Below are positions 1-7,797 of a stretch of 10,185 bases of DNA, piece by piece. Under the pieces are notes generated by a model. It saw only the letters and a list, made by a program, of their open reading frames with translations, was not told the DNA's origin and made no database searches. This DNA is from an uncultured Alphaproteobacteria bacterium (GTDB lineage: Bacteria; Pseudomonadota; Alphaproteobacteria; Micropepsales; Micropepsaceae), in contig CALDFO010000328.1 in assembly GCA_937942205.1 (NCBI GenBank), forward strand, positions 1 to 10,185, in the 5' to 3' direction. The stretch's first letter is position 1. Every line of letters starts with the position of its first letter. The position numbers and the translations under genes are program-made.

Positions 1-562
1 CCCGCCGGTAACGCCAGACATGCATGGGCGGCAGGTTGGCCCAGACAACAGCGGCGCGTTCCACCGTGACGTCCGCCGCCATGTCCGGCGGCACATCCAG
101 GGGCGGCATCATGCTGTAGGTGAACTGGATGAAGGGCCGTCCCGGCAAGAGCGCCGTCATGGCGTCGCGCAGCAATGCCTGTTGCGCCGCCGCGGGCAGG
201 CCCACCACCGGCACGCCCGACACGATGGCGCGGAAGCGCAGGCCCGGCAGCAGGCTGGAAAAGGCAAAGGCGTCACCCTGCAGGATGGAAATTCCGCGAA
301 AGCGGTCCCGCAGCAGGGCGCAGAAATCCCGATCATATTCGATGGCGATCAGATCGGCGGGGGTGACGCCACGATCCAGGATCGCCTGGGTCACCGCGCC
401 GGAGCCCGGCCCCAGCTCCAGCACCGCTCCCGCGCCTTCCAGCGGCACTTCGGCGGCGACGGCAGCCGCCAGCCGGGGACCGGACGGTACCGGCGACGCC
501 ACTTTGGCGGGGTTGGCCAGAAAAGCGCGCAGGAAGGGCAGTTCAAAGGACGGCTGGGCCAT
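1..562 (-). CDS. PmtA-like phospholipid N-methyltransferase family protein, partial (3' end missing)
   Basis: The visible 187 residues form a class I SAM-dependent methyltransferase. The SAM-binding motif I is LELGPGSGAVT (residues 48-58), an acidic strand-2 residue follows in AIEYD (E76), and a QGDAF motif lies at 95-99. The segment IVSGVPVVGLP (113-123) sits where PmtA proteins carry their substrate-side motif, and the end VWANLPPMHVWRYRR resembles the C-terminal signature of alphaproteobacterial phospholipid N-methyltransferases. That family methylates phosphatidylethanolamine towards phosphatidylcholine at the membrane surface. KsgA-type rRNA dimethylases share the fold and are the main alternative. 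The gene continues beyond base 1, but probably only a few residues are missing. It starts 33 bases after the acetyltransferase stop and is likely the last visible member of the minus-strand operon. No clear Shine-Dalgarno sequence precedes the ATG. The fold is secure; the lipid substrate is inferred. Confidence 0.66.
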   Translation of the reverse strand, partial: MAQPSFELPFLRAFLANPAKVASPVPSGPRLAAAVAAEVPLEGAGAVLELGPGSGAVTQAILDRGVTPADLIAIEYDRDFCALLRDRFRGISILQGDAFAFSSLLPGLRFRAIVSGVPVVGLPAAAQQALLRDAMTALLPGRPFIQFTYSMMPPLDVPPDMAADVTVERAAVVWANLPPMHVWRYRR

Positions 563-595
563 GACAGGACAATGCCCCGGGGTTGGATGGGTTCC

Positions 596-1069
596 TTACA
601 GGTAGCGGCGCATCATCATCGTATAGGGGGCATAACCCGCGCCTTCATAGGCGCGGATGGCGCGGGCATTCTTCGCGACCACGCCGATGGTCAGCAGCTT
701 GTGGCCGCGGCCGCGCGACCAGTCCTCCACCGCCGCGATCAGGGCGCGGCCCAGGCCCTTGCCGCGCGCCTCCGGCACCACATAAATCTCGGCCAGAAAG
801 CCGTGACGGCGTTCCGGCTCGGCGATGAACAATTCGCCATGCGCCTCATAGGCGAAGGCCCAGCCCACCGGCTTCCCACCCGCCTCCGCCACCAGCATGA
901 CGCCATGCTTTTCAGCGCAGCGGTGTTGGGCGTCGCGCCAGTGATCGGCGGCGAAACCGGGATCGCGGCGGCGATTGGCCTCGAACCGGAGTTCATAATC
1001 CTGCAGGCCCTGGATGAAGGCCAGGATGGCCGGCTCGTCCTGCGGCAGGCGAATCTCGCGAATGGTCAT
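596..1069 (-). CDS. GNAT family N-acetyltransferase
   Basis: This 157-residue protein has the normal length and layout of a single-domain GNAT acetyltransferase, which moves an acetyl group from acetyl-CoA to an amine. The acetyl-CoA pyrophosphate loop is visible as VVPEARGKGLGRAL (97-110). It is preceded by the FLAEIYV strand and followed by the motif B helix NARAIRAYEGAGY (134-146). The substrate cannot be read from the sequence. Its ATG overlaps the TGA of the upstream MFS transporter in an ATGA arrangement (bases 1066-1069), which suggests translational coupling. I chose this start because the reading frame further upstream lies inside the transporter gene and has no family resemblance. 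The family call is firm; the role is unknown. Confidence 0.88.
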   Translation of the reverse strand: MTIREIRLPQDEPAILAFIQGLQDYELRFEANRRRDPGFAADHWRDAQHRCAEKHGVMLVAEAGGKPVGWAFAYEAHGELFIAEPERRHGFLAEIYVVPEARGKGLGRALIAAVEDWSRGRGHKLLTIGVVAKNARAIRAYEGAGYAPYTMMMRRYL

Positions 1070-2703
1070 GCGTGAATGTCCGCGTTGCGGGTTTCCCGGA
1101 TGAAGAACAGGCCGATCACGAAGGTCGCGCCCGCCACCGCCACCGGATACCAGAGGCCGTAATAGATGTCGCCGCTGGCCGCCACCATCGCGAAGGCGGT
1201 GGTGGGCAGGAAGCCGCCGAACCAGCCATTGCCCAGATGATAGGGCAGGCTCATGGAGGTGTAGCGGATGGCGGCGGGGAACATCTCCACCAGCATGGCG
1301 GCGATGGGGCCATAGACCATGGCCACGTAAATCATCAGCAGCGCCAGGATCGCCACCACCGCCGGCCGGTTCACCGTGGCGCTGTCGGACGCCTGCGGAT
1401 AACCGGCGGCGGCCAACGCGGCGGCGGCTTCGGCCTCCCACTGGGCGCGGCTCGCCGCAAGATCGGTCTTGGACAAAGCATGGCCATCGAAGGATGCCAG
1501 CACCGTATCGCCGATGCGGACCGAGGCCAGCGTGCCCGGCGCGGCGGCTTCGTTGCGATAAGGCAGTCCGGCGCGGGCAAAAGTCGACTTGGCGATATCG
1601 CAGGAGGAATTGAAGGCCGCCTTGCCCACCGGATCGAACTGGAAGGAGCAGTCGCCCGGCGCGGCGGTGACGATGATGGGGGCGCGGTCGGCGGCGGCGG
1701 CCAGTGCGGGATTGGCGGCGGCGGTCAGCGCCTGGAACAGCGGGAAATAGGTCAGCGCCGCCAGCAGGCAGCCGCCCAGGATGATGGGCTTGCGGCCGAT
1801 CTTGTCCGACAGCCAGCCGAACAGCACGATGAAGGGCGTTCCGATCGCCAGGCCCAGGGCGACGAGCTGGTTGGTCAGCGCGCCGTCCACTTTCAGGATC
1901 TTTTCCAGGAAGAACAGCGCGTAGAACTGGCCGGTATACCAGACCACCGCTTGGCCCGCCGTCAGGCCGAGCAGCGCCAGGATCACCAGTTTCAGATTGC
2001 GGCGGTCGGCAAAGGCGTCGGTCAGCGGGCGCTTGCTGGTCTTGCCTTCCTTGACCAGCTTCTGGAAGACCGGGCTTTCATTGAGCTTGAGGCGGATCCA
2101 CAGCGACACCCCCAGCAGAACGCCCGACAGCAGGAAAGGCAGCCGCCAGCCCCAATCGGCAAAGGCGTCGGCGCCCATCCGGGTGCGGGTGAAAAGGATC
2201 ACCACCAGCGACAAAAACAGGCCCACCGTGGCGGTGGTCTGAATCCAGCTTGTATAAAAACCACGCCGTCCGGGCGGGGCGTGCTCGGCCACATAGGTCG
2301 CCGCACCGCCATATTCGCCGCCCAGCGCCAGGCCCTGGATCAGGCGCAAGGACACCAACGCGATGGGCGCGGCCACCCCGACGCTGGCATAGGACGGCAG
2401 CAGACCCACCGCGAAGGTGGACAGGCCCATCAGCAGCATGGTGACCAGAAAAGTATTCTTGCGGCCCCACAGACCGCCCAGCCGCCAGAACACCAGGGCG
2501 CCGAAGGGGCGCACCGCGAATCCCGCCGCGAAGGCCAGCAGCGCGAAGATATAGCCGGTGGTCTCGTTGACGCCGGAAAAGAAGTGCCGGGTGATATAGG
2601 TGGCGAGCGAGCCGTAGAGATAGAAATCGTACCATTCGAACACGGTGCCGACGGAGGCGCCGCCGATCACGCGGGCATCGTTGCGGTCCACCCTGTGCCC
2701 CAT
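1066..2703 (-). CDS. MFS transporter, metabolite:H+ symporter (MHS) type, with large periplasmic insertion
   Basis: This 545-residue inner-membrane transporter starts with the hallmark SVGTVFEWYDFYLYGSLA (17-34) of the ProP/ShiA/KgtP-like MHS branch of the major facilitator superfamily. Motif A between TM2 and TM3 reads GGLWGRKNTF (76-85), the TM4 region reads RLIQGLALGGEYGG (120-133), and the second-half copy of motif A reads GWLSDKIGRKP (296-306). Family members co-transport small metabolites, often organic acids or zwitterions, with protons. The usual length is about 430-450 residues. The excess is one block, roughly residues 326-446, between TM9 and TM10, which should be periplasmic and contains two cysteines (C352, C368). 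The ATG at 2703 is preferred over an in-frame GTG at 2715 because a G-rich ribosome-binding sequence precedes the ATG and none precedes the GTG. It begins 19 bases after the pntB stop and overlaps the next gene by four bases. The substrate is unknown. Confidence 0.9.
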   Translation of the reverse strand: MGHRVDRNDARVIGGASVGTVFEWYDFYLYGSLATYITRHFFSGVNETTGYIFALLAFAAGFAVRPFGALVFWRLGGLWGRKNTFLVTMLLMGLSTFAVGLLPSYASVGVAAPIALVSLRLIQGLALGGEYGGAATYVAEHAPPGRRGFYTSWIQTTATVGLFLSLVVILFTRTRMGADAFADWGWRLPFLLSGVLLGVSLWIRLKLNESPVFQKLVKEGKTSKRPLTDAFADRRNLKLVILALLGLTAGQAVVWYTGQFYALFFLEKILKVDGALTNQLVALGLAIGTPFIVLFGWLSDKIGRKPIILGGCLLAALTYFPLFQALTAAANPALAAAADRAPIIVTAAPGDCSFQFDPVGKAAFNSSCDIAKSTFARAGLPYRNEAAAPGTLASVRIGDTVLASFDGHALSKTDLAASRAQWEAEAAAALAAAGYPQASDSATVNRPAVVAILALLMIYVAMVYGPIAAMLVEMFPAAIRYTSMSLPYHLGNGWFGGFLPTTAFAMVAASGDIYYGLWYPVAVAGATFVIGLFFIRETRNADIHA

Positions 2704-2722
2704 GCGCCCCCGCACCGATGTT

Positions 2723-4129
2723 CTAGTGGTCGAGCGCCTTGACGATTTCTTCCGTCATCTTCTTGGCGTCGGCGAACAGCATCATAGTGTTGTCGCGGAA
2801 GAACAGCTCGTTCTCCACCCCCGCATAGCCGCTGCCCATGCCGCGCTTGATGAACAGCACGGTCTTGGCCTTTTCCACATCCAGGATCGGCATCCCGAAG
2901 ATGGGCGATTTGGGATCGGTCTTGGCGCTGGGATTGGTGACGTCGTTGGCGCCGATGACATAGGCGACATCGGCCTGGGCGAACTGGGAGTTGATGTCCT
3001 CCAGCTCGAACACCTCGTCATAGGGCACATTGGCCTCGGCCAGGAGCACGTTCATGTGGCCCGGCATCCGGCCCGCCACCGGATGGATGGCATAGGAGAC
3101 CTTGACGCCCTCGGCCTTCAGCTTGTCGGCCATCTCGCGCACGGCGTGCTGGGCCTGGGCCACCGCCATGCCATAGCCGGGCACGATGATGACGCTGGCG
3201 GCGTTCTTCATGATGAAGGCGGCATCGTCGGCGCTGCCCTGCTTGACCGGGCGGGTTTCCTTTGTCCCACCCGCCGCCGGGCCGGTATCGCCGCCGAAGC
3301 CGCCCGCGATCACGCTGATGAAGCTGCGGTTCATGCCCTTGCACATGATGTAGGACAGGATGGCGCCCGACGAGCCCACCAGCGCGCCGGTGATGATCAG
3401 GGCGGTGTTCTCCAGGGTGAAGCCCAGCGCCGCGGCGGCCCAGCCGGAATAGGAGTTCAGCATCGAAACCACCACCGGCATGTCGGCGCCGCCGATGGGG
3501 ATGATCAGCGTGATGCCGAACAGCAGCGACAAGGCGGTGATCAGCCAGAACACCCAGATCGCCTGGCTCATGGTGAAATAGGCCACCAGACCGATGATGG
3601 TCAGGAAAATCACCAGATTCAGCAGATGGCGGGCGGGCAGGATGATCGGCGCGCCGCTCATATTGCCGTTCAGCTTGGCGAAGGCGATCACCGAGCCGGA
3701 AAAGGTGATGGCGCCGATCGCCACGCCCAGGCTCATCTCGATCAGGCTCTGGGCATGGATGACGCCGTCCACGGCGATGTGGAAGGAATCCGGCGAATAG
3801 AGCGCCGCGCCCGCCGTCAGCACCGCCGCCAGGCCGACCAGGCTGTGGAAGGCGGCGACCAGCTGGGGCATGTCGGTCATGGCGATCTTTTTGGCCATCA
3901 CCGCGCCGATGCCGCCACCGATGCCCAGGCCCCCGATCACCAGGCCCCAGGTCAGGGGATCGCTGACGCCGGACACCCACAGGGTGGTCAGCACGGCGAT
4001 CACCATGCCGATCATGCCGTTGCGGTTGCCCGCGCGGCTGGACGCGGGCGAGGACAGGCCCTTGAGCGCCAGGATGAAGAGCGAACCGGCGGCGAGGTAG
4101 AGAAGGGCTGCGATGTCGGCCTGAGACAT
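2723..4129 (-). CDS. pntB: NAD(P)+ transhydrogenase subunit beta
   Basis: PntB carries transmembrane helices and the NADP(H)-binding domain III of the proton-pumping transhydrogenase, which drives hydride transfer from NADH to NADP+ using the proton gradient. At 468 residues it matches the family length of about 460. Roughly residues 1-270 are membrane helices. H95 in AAFHSLVGLAA and N225 in MLNSYSGWAA correspond to the conserved proton-channel positions. Domain III shows the NADP-binding motifs VPGYGMAVAQ (316-325), GANDVTNP (393-400) and KRGMGSGYAG (428-437). The ATG is one base after the pntAb stop, so the two are almost certainly co-translated. I dropped an in-frame upstream extension because it lies inside pntAb and lacks homology; the chosen start, MSQADIAALLYLAAGSLFI, matches the family N terminus. 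Confidence 0.97.
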   Translation of the reverse strand: MSQADIAALLYLAAGSLFILALKGLSSPASSRAGNRNGMIGMVIAVLTTLWVSGVSDPLTWGLVIGGLGIGGGIGAVMAKKIAMTDMPQLVAAFHSLVGLAAVLTAGAALYSPDSFHIAVDGVIHAQSLIEMSLGVAIGAITFSGSVIAFAKLNGNMSGAPIILPARHLLNLVIFLTIIGLVAYFTMSQAIWVFWLITALSLLFGITLIIPIGGADMPVVVSMLNSYSGWAAAALGFTLENTALIITGALVGSSGAILSYIMCKGMNRSFISVIAGGFGGDTGPAAGGTKETRPVKQGSADDAAFIMKNAASVIIVPGYGMAVAQAQHAVREMADKLKAEGVKVSYAIHPVAGRMPGHMNVLLAEANVPYDEVFELEDINSQFAQADVAYVIGANDVTNPSAKTDPKSPIFGMPILDVEKAKTVLFIKRGMGSGYAGVENELFFRDNTMMLFADAKKMTEEIVKALDH

Positions 4130-4130
4130 C

Positions 4131-4436
4131 CTACTTCGCCTTCTTCTTGTACATGGCCAACATGCGCGACGTGACCAGGAAACCGCCAAAGATGTTCACG
4201 CTGGCCAGGATCAGGGCGAAGAAGCCCAGGAACTTGGATGTCCACGACGCGTCGGAAATGACCGGCACCGCCACCGCGACCAGCGCGCCCACCACGATCA
4301 CCGAGGAGATCGCGTTGGTCACCGCCATCAGCGGGGTGTGCAGCGCGGGCGTGACGCCCCAGACCACGAAATAGCCGACAAAGATCGCCAGCACGAAAAT
4401 GGACAGGCGAAAGACAAAGGGGTCAATCATTTCCAT
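4131..4436 (-). CDS. pntAb: NAD(P)+ transhydrogenase subunit alpha, membrane part (PntAb)
   Basis: This 101-residue protein holds the transmembrane helices that form the C-terminal part of PntA in enterobacteria but are a separate polypeptide (alpha-2) in Rhodospirillum and related alphaproteobacteria. At least three hydrophobic helices are visible: around 11-30 ([16 protein letters not shown]), 34-60, and 67-90 ([19 protein letters not shown]). The lysine-rich end [10 protein letters not shown] is typical. It joins PntB in domain II, the proton channel. An AGAAGG ribosome-binding sequence sits 8 bases before the chosen ATG. A second in-frame ATG two codons on is possible but is less well spaced. 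The gene follows pntAa after a 120-base gap and precedes pntB by one base. Confidence 0.95.
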   Translation of the reverse strand: MEMIDPFVFRLSIFVLAIFVGYFVVWGVTPALHTPLMAVTNAISSVIVVGALVAVAVPVISDASWTSKFLGFFALILASVNIFGGFLVTSRMLAMYKKKAK

Positions 4437-4468
4437 CTCTGCATCCTTCTCAGGTCATCCTCCCCTGC

Positions 4469-4484
4469 GCGCGCGTCAGCGCGC
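4469..4484 (-). other. GC-rich hairpin between pntAa and pntAb
   Basis: The 120-base gap between pntAa and pntAb contains GCGCGC, a four-base loop and GCGCGC. No T-run follows on the minus strand, so it is not a standard terminator. It could mark an RNA processing or stability site that sets the ratio of PntAa to PntAb/PntB, or it could be a chance product of GC-rich sequence. Nothing else of note is visible in the gap apart from the pntAb ribosome-binding site. Confidence 0.25.
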
Positions 4485-4556
4485 CGGCGGGGGCGGTGGT
4501 TTCAGCGTGCGGCGCCGACCTCTTGGGAGGCAAGCGGAAGCGGAAACCGGAGGGGG

Positions 4557-5666
<1,110 letters not shown>

Positions 5667-5677
5667 GGCCGCAGGGC

Positions 5678-5821
5678 TTATGTGCGGAAAATGGCCAGGA
5701 AGACCATGATCAGCGCAAGGAAGCTGAAGGTCCACTTGGAGACGGTCAGAAACCCTTCATAGGTCTTGCGATGATGGGTGATGTCCATGGACCCGATCTG
5801 GTGTTCGTTTTCGTGCGCCAT
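5678..5821 (-). CDS. aa3-type cytochrome c oxidase subunit IV (small single-helix protein)
   Basis: This is a 47-residue protein with a short polar N terminus and one C-terminal transmembrane helix (about 31-46, TFSFLALIMVFLAIFR). The sequence HHRKTYEGFLTVSKW (16-30) before the helix is the signature of the bacterial aa3-type cytochrome c oxidase subunit IV family (PF07835), known from Paracoccus and Rhodobacter oxidase structures, where it is a single-helix accessory subunit without redox groups. The start follows a GGGGG-containing ribosome-binding sequence by six bases. A longer in-frame version to 5905 would add unrelated residues and overlap the promoter, so I rejected it. It heads the transhydrogenase operon; the catalytic oxidase genes are not in this window. 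It could serve another membrane complex, but the motif fits the oxidase family well. Confidence 0.88.
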   Translation of the reverse strand: MAHENEHQIGSMDITHHRKTYEGFLTVSKWTFSFLALIMVFLAIFRT

Positions 5822-5877
5822 ACCGGCCCCCGTGCTGATGCCCGTGACCGGGCTGTATTCCATTGAAACTACGCCGG

Positions 5878-5905
5878 AATATAGCAAACGAACTTGGCGC
5901 GGCAA
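5878..5905 (-). promoter_or_regulatory. Putative sigma70-type promoter of the oxidase subunit IV-pnt operon
   Basis: On the minus strand, TTGCCG (5905-5900) and TATATT (5883-5878) are separated by 16 bases. They lie 57 bases upstream of the small oxidase gene, leaving a leader of roughly 50 bases. This is the only AT-rich -10-like element near the operon start. The call rests on hexamer resemblance alone. Confidence 0.4.
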
Positions 5906-5942
5906 CGGCCTTGTTGCGCCCGCCCGCCAGGCCCCGCCCGGA

Positions 5943-5957
5943 GCCCCAAAACGGGGC
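5943..5957. other. Small GC hairpin in the divergent intergenic region
   Basis: GCCCC and GGGGC flank the loop AAAAC. The stem resembles the core of the terminator after the response regulator gene, but it is shorter and has no clean T-run. It sits between the two divergent transcription units (258 bases, 5822-6079), where it could block antisense read-through or be a chance stem. Confidence 0.25.
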
Positions 5958-6021
5958 CTTCAGCTTTCATTAAGCATGGAATCCCAAGGGTTTGGCTGTA
6001 CCGCCGCGAGACAGGCTTAAA

Positions 6022-6041
6022 CGCCACATTTACCTGTGGCG
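6022..6041. promoter_or_regulatory. Perfect 7-bp inverted repeat upstream of the response regulator, possible operator
   Basis: CGCCACA, six spacer bases (TTTACC) and TGTGGCG form an exact dyad ending 38 bases before the response regulator ATG. This is a plausible site for a dimeric helix-turn-helix protein, including the regulator itself, or a stem in the 5' leader. The symmetry is visible; the function is inferred. Confidence 0.35.
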
Positions 6042-6063
6042 CGCAAAATCGCCCGCGAGTTTC

Positions 6064-6070
6064 GAGAAGG
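6064..6070 (+). promoter_or_regulatory. Ribosome-binding site of the response regulator gene
   Basis: GAGAAGG lies nine bases before the ATG at 6080. It fixes that start and argues against the longer open frame that runs back to 5894 through non-homologous sequence. Confidence 0.75.
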
Positions 6071-6079
6071 CGTATCATC

Positions 6080-7627
6080 ATGGCGCAGACCATCCTGGTA
6101 GTGGACGACGATCCGGTGCAGCGCAGGCTGCTGGAAACGGCGATCGCGCGCGGTGGGATGCAGGTCGTCACCGCCCCCGGCGGCGGCCCCGCCCTGGACC
6201 TGATCAACGGTCCGCGCGGCGAGCAGATCACCCTGATGCTGCTGGACCTGGTAATGCCCGACATGGGCGGCCTGGAGGTTCTGGCCCAGCTGCGTCCCAC
6301 CAATCCCGACCTGCCGGTGATCGTTCTGACCGCCAAGGGCGGCATCGACAGCGCCGTGGAAGCCATGCGGGCGGGCGCCAACGACTTTCTGGTCAAGCCG
6401 GCCAGCCCGGAACGCATCGCCGTCTCGATCCGCAACCAACTCAAGATCGGCACCCTGTCCGGCGAGGTGAAGCAGCTCAAGAAGAAGCAGGACAACAAGC
6501 TGACCTTCGACGACCTGATCGCCACCTCGCCCGAGATGAAGCAGGTCTTCCGCCTGGGGGCGCGCGCCGCGCAGAGCGACATTCCCGTGCTGATCGAGGG
6601 CGAAAGCGGCGCCGGCAAGGAACTGATCGCCCGCGCGATCCAGGGCACCAGCGCCCGCAGCGGCAAGCCCTTCGTGACCGTGAACTGCGGCGCGATCCCG
6701 GAAAATCTGATCGAATCCATTCTGTTCGGCCATGAAAAGGGCAGCTTCACCGGCGCCTCCGACAAGCATCTGGGCAAGTTCCAGGAGGCCGACGGCGGCA
6801 CCCTGTTCCTGGACGAGATCGGCGAACTGCGCCTGGACATGCAGGTCAAGCTGCTGCGCGCCCTGCAGGAAGGCGAAGTGGATCCGGTCGGCTCCAAGCG
6901 GCCGGTCAAGGTGGATGTCCGCATCATCGCCGCCACCAACCGCGACCTGGGCGCGATGGCGCGCGACGGCGGCTTCCGCGAAGACCTGTATTACCGCCTG
7001 AACGTGTTTCCCATGATGCTGCCGGCCCTGCGCGACCGCACCGGCGACATCGCCCCGCTGGCGCGCCATTTCATCGCCCGCTTCGCGGCCGAGGAAAACA
7101 AGCCGGTTTCGGGTCTGACCCCGCAGGCGTCGGCGCTGCTGGAAAAGTTCAACTGGCCGGGCAATGTGCGCCAGTTGGAGAACACCATCTTCCGCGCCGT
7201 GGTGCTGTGCGACGGCGCCCTGCTGGATGTGTGCGATTTCCCGCAGATCGCGACGGTGATGGGCGTGGACACGCTGGTGCGCCAGAACCATGCGCCGGTG
7301 CAGCCGGGAGGGCAGTCCGGCCTGACCGCCCCCGCCTTGCCGACGGGCAGCGCCTATGGCCTCAGCGTCACGGACGGCAGCGGCCATGTCCGCAAGTTCG
7401 AGGAGCTGGAATCGGAAATCATCCGTATGGCCATCGCCCGCTATGACGGCCATATGTCGGAAGTGGCCCGCCGCCTGGGCATCGGCCGCTCCACCCTCTA
7501 TCGCAAGCTGAAGGAATTCGGCCTGGACCCCGACCTGGCGAACGAGCCCATGGCCAAGGTGGCGCAAGACACCGATTTGCCCATGGGCGCGCCGATGGGC
7601 GGCGACGGCATCCGCCGGACAGCTTAA
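6080..7627 (+). CDS. NtrC-family sigma54-dependent response regulator
   Basis: This 515-residue three-domain transcription activator has an N-terminal receiver domain (about 3-120) with the acidic pocket D9-D11, phosphoacceptor D56 in LLDLVMPD, T84 and K106. The central AAA+ domain (about 144-370) has Walker A GESGAGKE (174-181), a sigma54-contact loop GSFTGA (221-226), Walker B GTLFLDE (240-246), arginine-finger residues in FREDLYYRLN (299-308) and sensor II WPGNVRQLEN (359-368). The C-terminal Fis-type helix-turn-helix is GHMSEVARRLGIGRSTLYRKL (457-477). When phosphorylated by a partner kinase, such proteins hydrolyse ATP to open sigma54 promoters. The sigma54 loop has serine where the consensus GAFTGA has alanine. 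A variable, glycine- and proline-rich linker (about 395-437) precedes the DNA-binding part, and a 33-residue tail follows it. No histidine kinase gene adjoins it, so partner and targets are unknown. Confidence 0.95.
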   Translation: MAQTILVVDDDPVQRRLLETAIARGGMQVVTAPGGGPALDLINGPRGEQITLMLLDLVMPDMGGLEVLAQLRPTNPDLPVIVLTAKGGIDSAVEAMRAGANDFLVKPASPERIAVSIRNQLKIGTLSGEVKQLKKKQDNKLTFDDLIATSPEMKQVFRLGARAAQSDIPVLIEGESGAGKELIARAIQGTSARSGKPFVTVNCGAIPENLIESILFGHEKGSFTGASDKHLGKFQEADGGTLFLDEIGELRLDMQVKLLRALQEGEVDPVGSKRPVKVDVRIIAATNRDLGAMARDGGFREDLYYRLNVFPMMLPALRDRTGDIAPLARHFIARFAAEENKPVSGLTPQASALLEKFNWPGNVRQLENTIFRAVVLCDGALLDVCDFPQIATVMGVDTLVRQNHAPVQPGGQSGLTAPALPTGSAYGLSVTDGSGHVRKFEELESEIIRMAIARYDGHMSEVARRLGIGRSTLYRKLKEFGLDPDLANEPMAKVAQDTDLPMGAPMGGDGIRRTA

Positions 7628-7643
7628 GGACTTCTGATTACGC

Positions 7644-7675
7644 AAAAGGCCCCGGCAAAACCGGGGCCTTTTTCT
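7644..7675. terminator. Strong bidirectional Rho-independent terminator
   Basis: A 12-bp stem (AAAAGGCCCCGG / CCGGGGCCTTTT) encloses the five-base loop CAAAA and runs into a T-rich tail on the plus strand, 16 bases after the response regulator stop. Read on the minus strand, the same stem also ends in TTTT, so it can terminate transcription arriving from gapR as well. Confidence 0.93.
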
Positions 7676-7698
7676 TATCCGGGAAAATTCTCGGCATC

Positions 7699-7797
7699 AG
7701 CGCGCCGGATTTTGGCCGGTCCAGCAGGAGCGCACGCGGAGCGTGCTTGACGCACGTGAGCACGCGCGACGCACTGGACGGCCAAAAGACCAGCGCT
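7699..7797. repeat. Nested inverted-repeat element between convergent genes
   Basis: The outer arms TTTTGGCCGGTCCAG (7710-7724) and CTGGACGGCCAAAA (7774-7787) are complementary except for one unpaired base. AGCGC (7699-7703) and GCGCT (7793-7797) extend the pairing. Inside, GCGTGCT (7741-7747) pairs with AGCACGC (7759-7765), or alternatively GCACGC (7732-7737) with GCGTGC (7741-7746). GACGCAC also occurs twice (7749-7755, 7768-7774). The element fills most of the 168-base gap between the response regulator and gapR, and its right end covers the gapR stop codon. It codes for nothing recognisable and differs from the nearby terminator. It may be an extragenic palindromic (REP/BIME-like) repeat or a 3' RNA structure of the gapR transcript. 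Confidence 0.55.

Noticed and set aside
2704..2715. GTG start four codons upstream for the MFS transporter
   Set aside because: No ribosome-binding sequence precedes it, whereas a G-rich one precedes the ATG at 2703.
1072..2742. Long plus-strand open frame opposite the MFS transporter (556 codons)
   Set aside because: It is antisense to a well-conserved transporter, and its Gly/Arg/Gln/His-rich composition is typical of shadow frames in GC-rich DNA.
2645..4174. Long plus-strand open frame opposite pntB
   Set aside because: His/Gly/Asp/Ala-rich low-complexity translation antisense to pntB, with no recognisable motifs.
6036..6051. Possible sigma54 promoter (TGGCGC followed by an ATCGC segment)
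   Set aside because: The -12 GC element is not in the required form and spacing, so it matches only at the -24 half.
5894..6079. Upstream extension of the response regulator frame
   Set aside because: The added residues do not resemble a receiver domain, and a good ribosome-binding site precedes the ATG at 6080.
6017..7645. Long minus-strand open frame (542 codons) opposite the response regulator
   Set aside because: Antisense to a gene with all NtrC-family motifs intact, and its composition is that of a shadow frame.
7725..7773. CRISPR-like or tandem repeat in the GCACGC-rich stretch
   Set aside because: The repeated words are short, irregular and partly inverted, and there are no regular spacers. 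It is better explained as a palindromic element.
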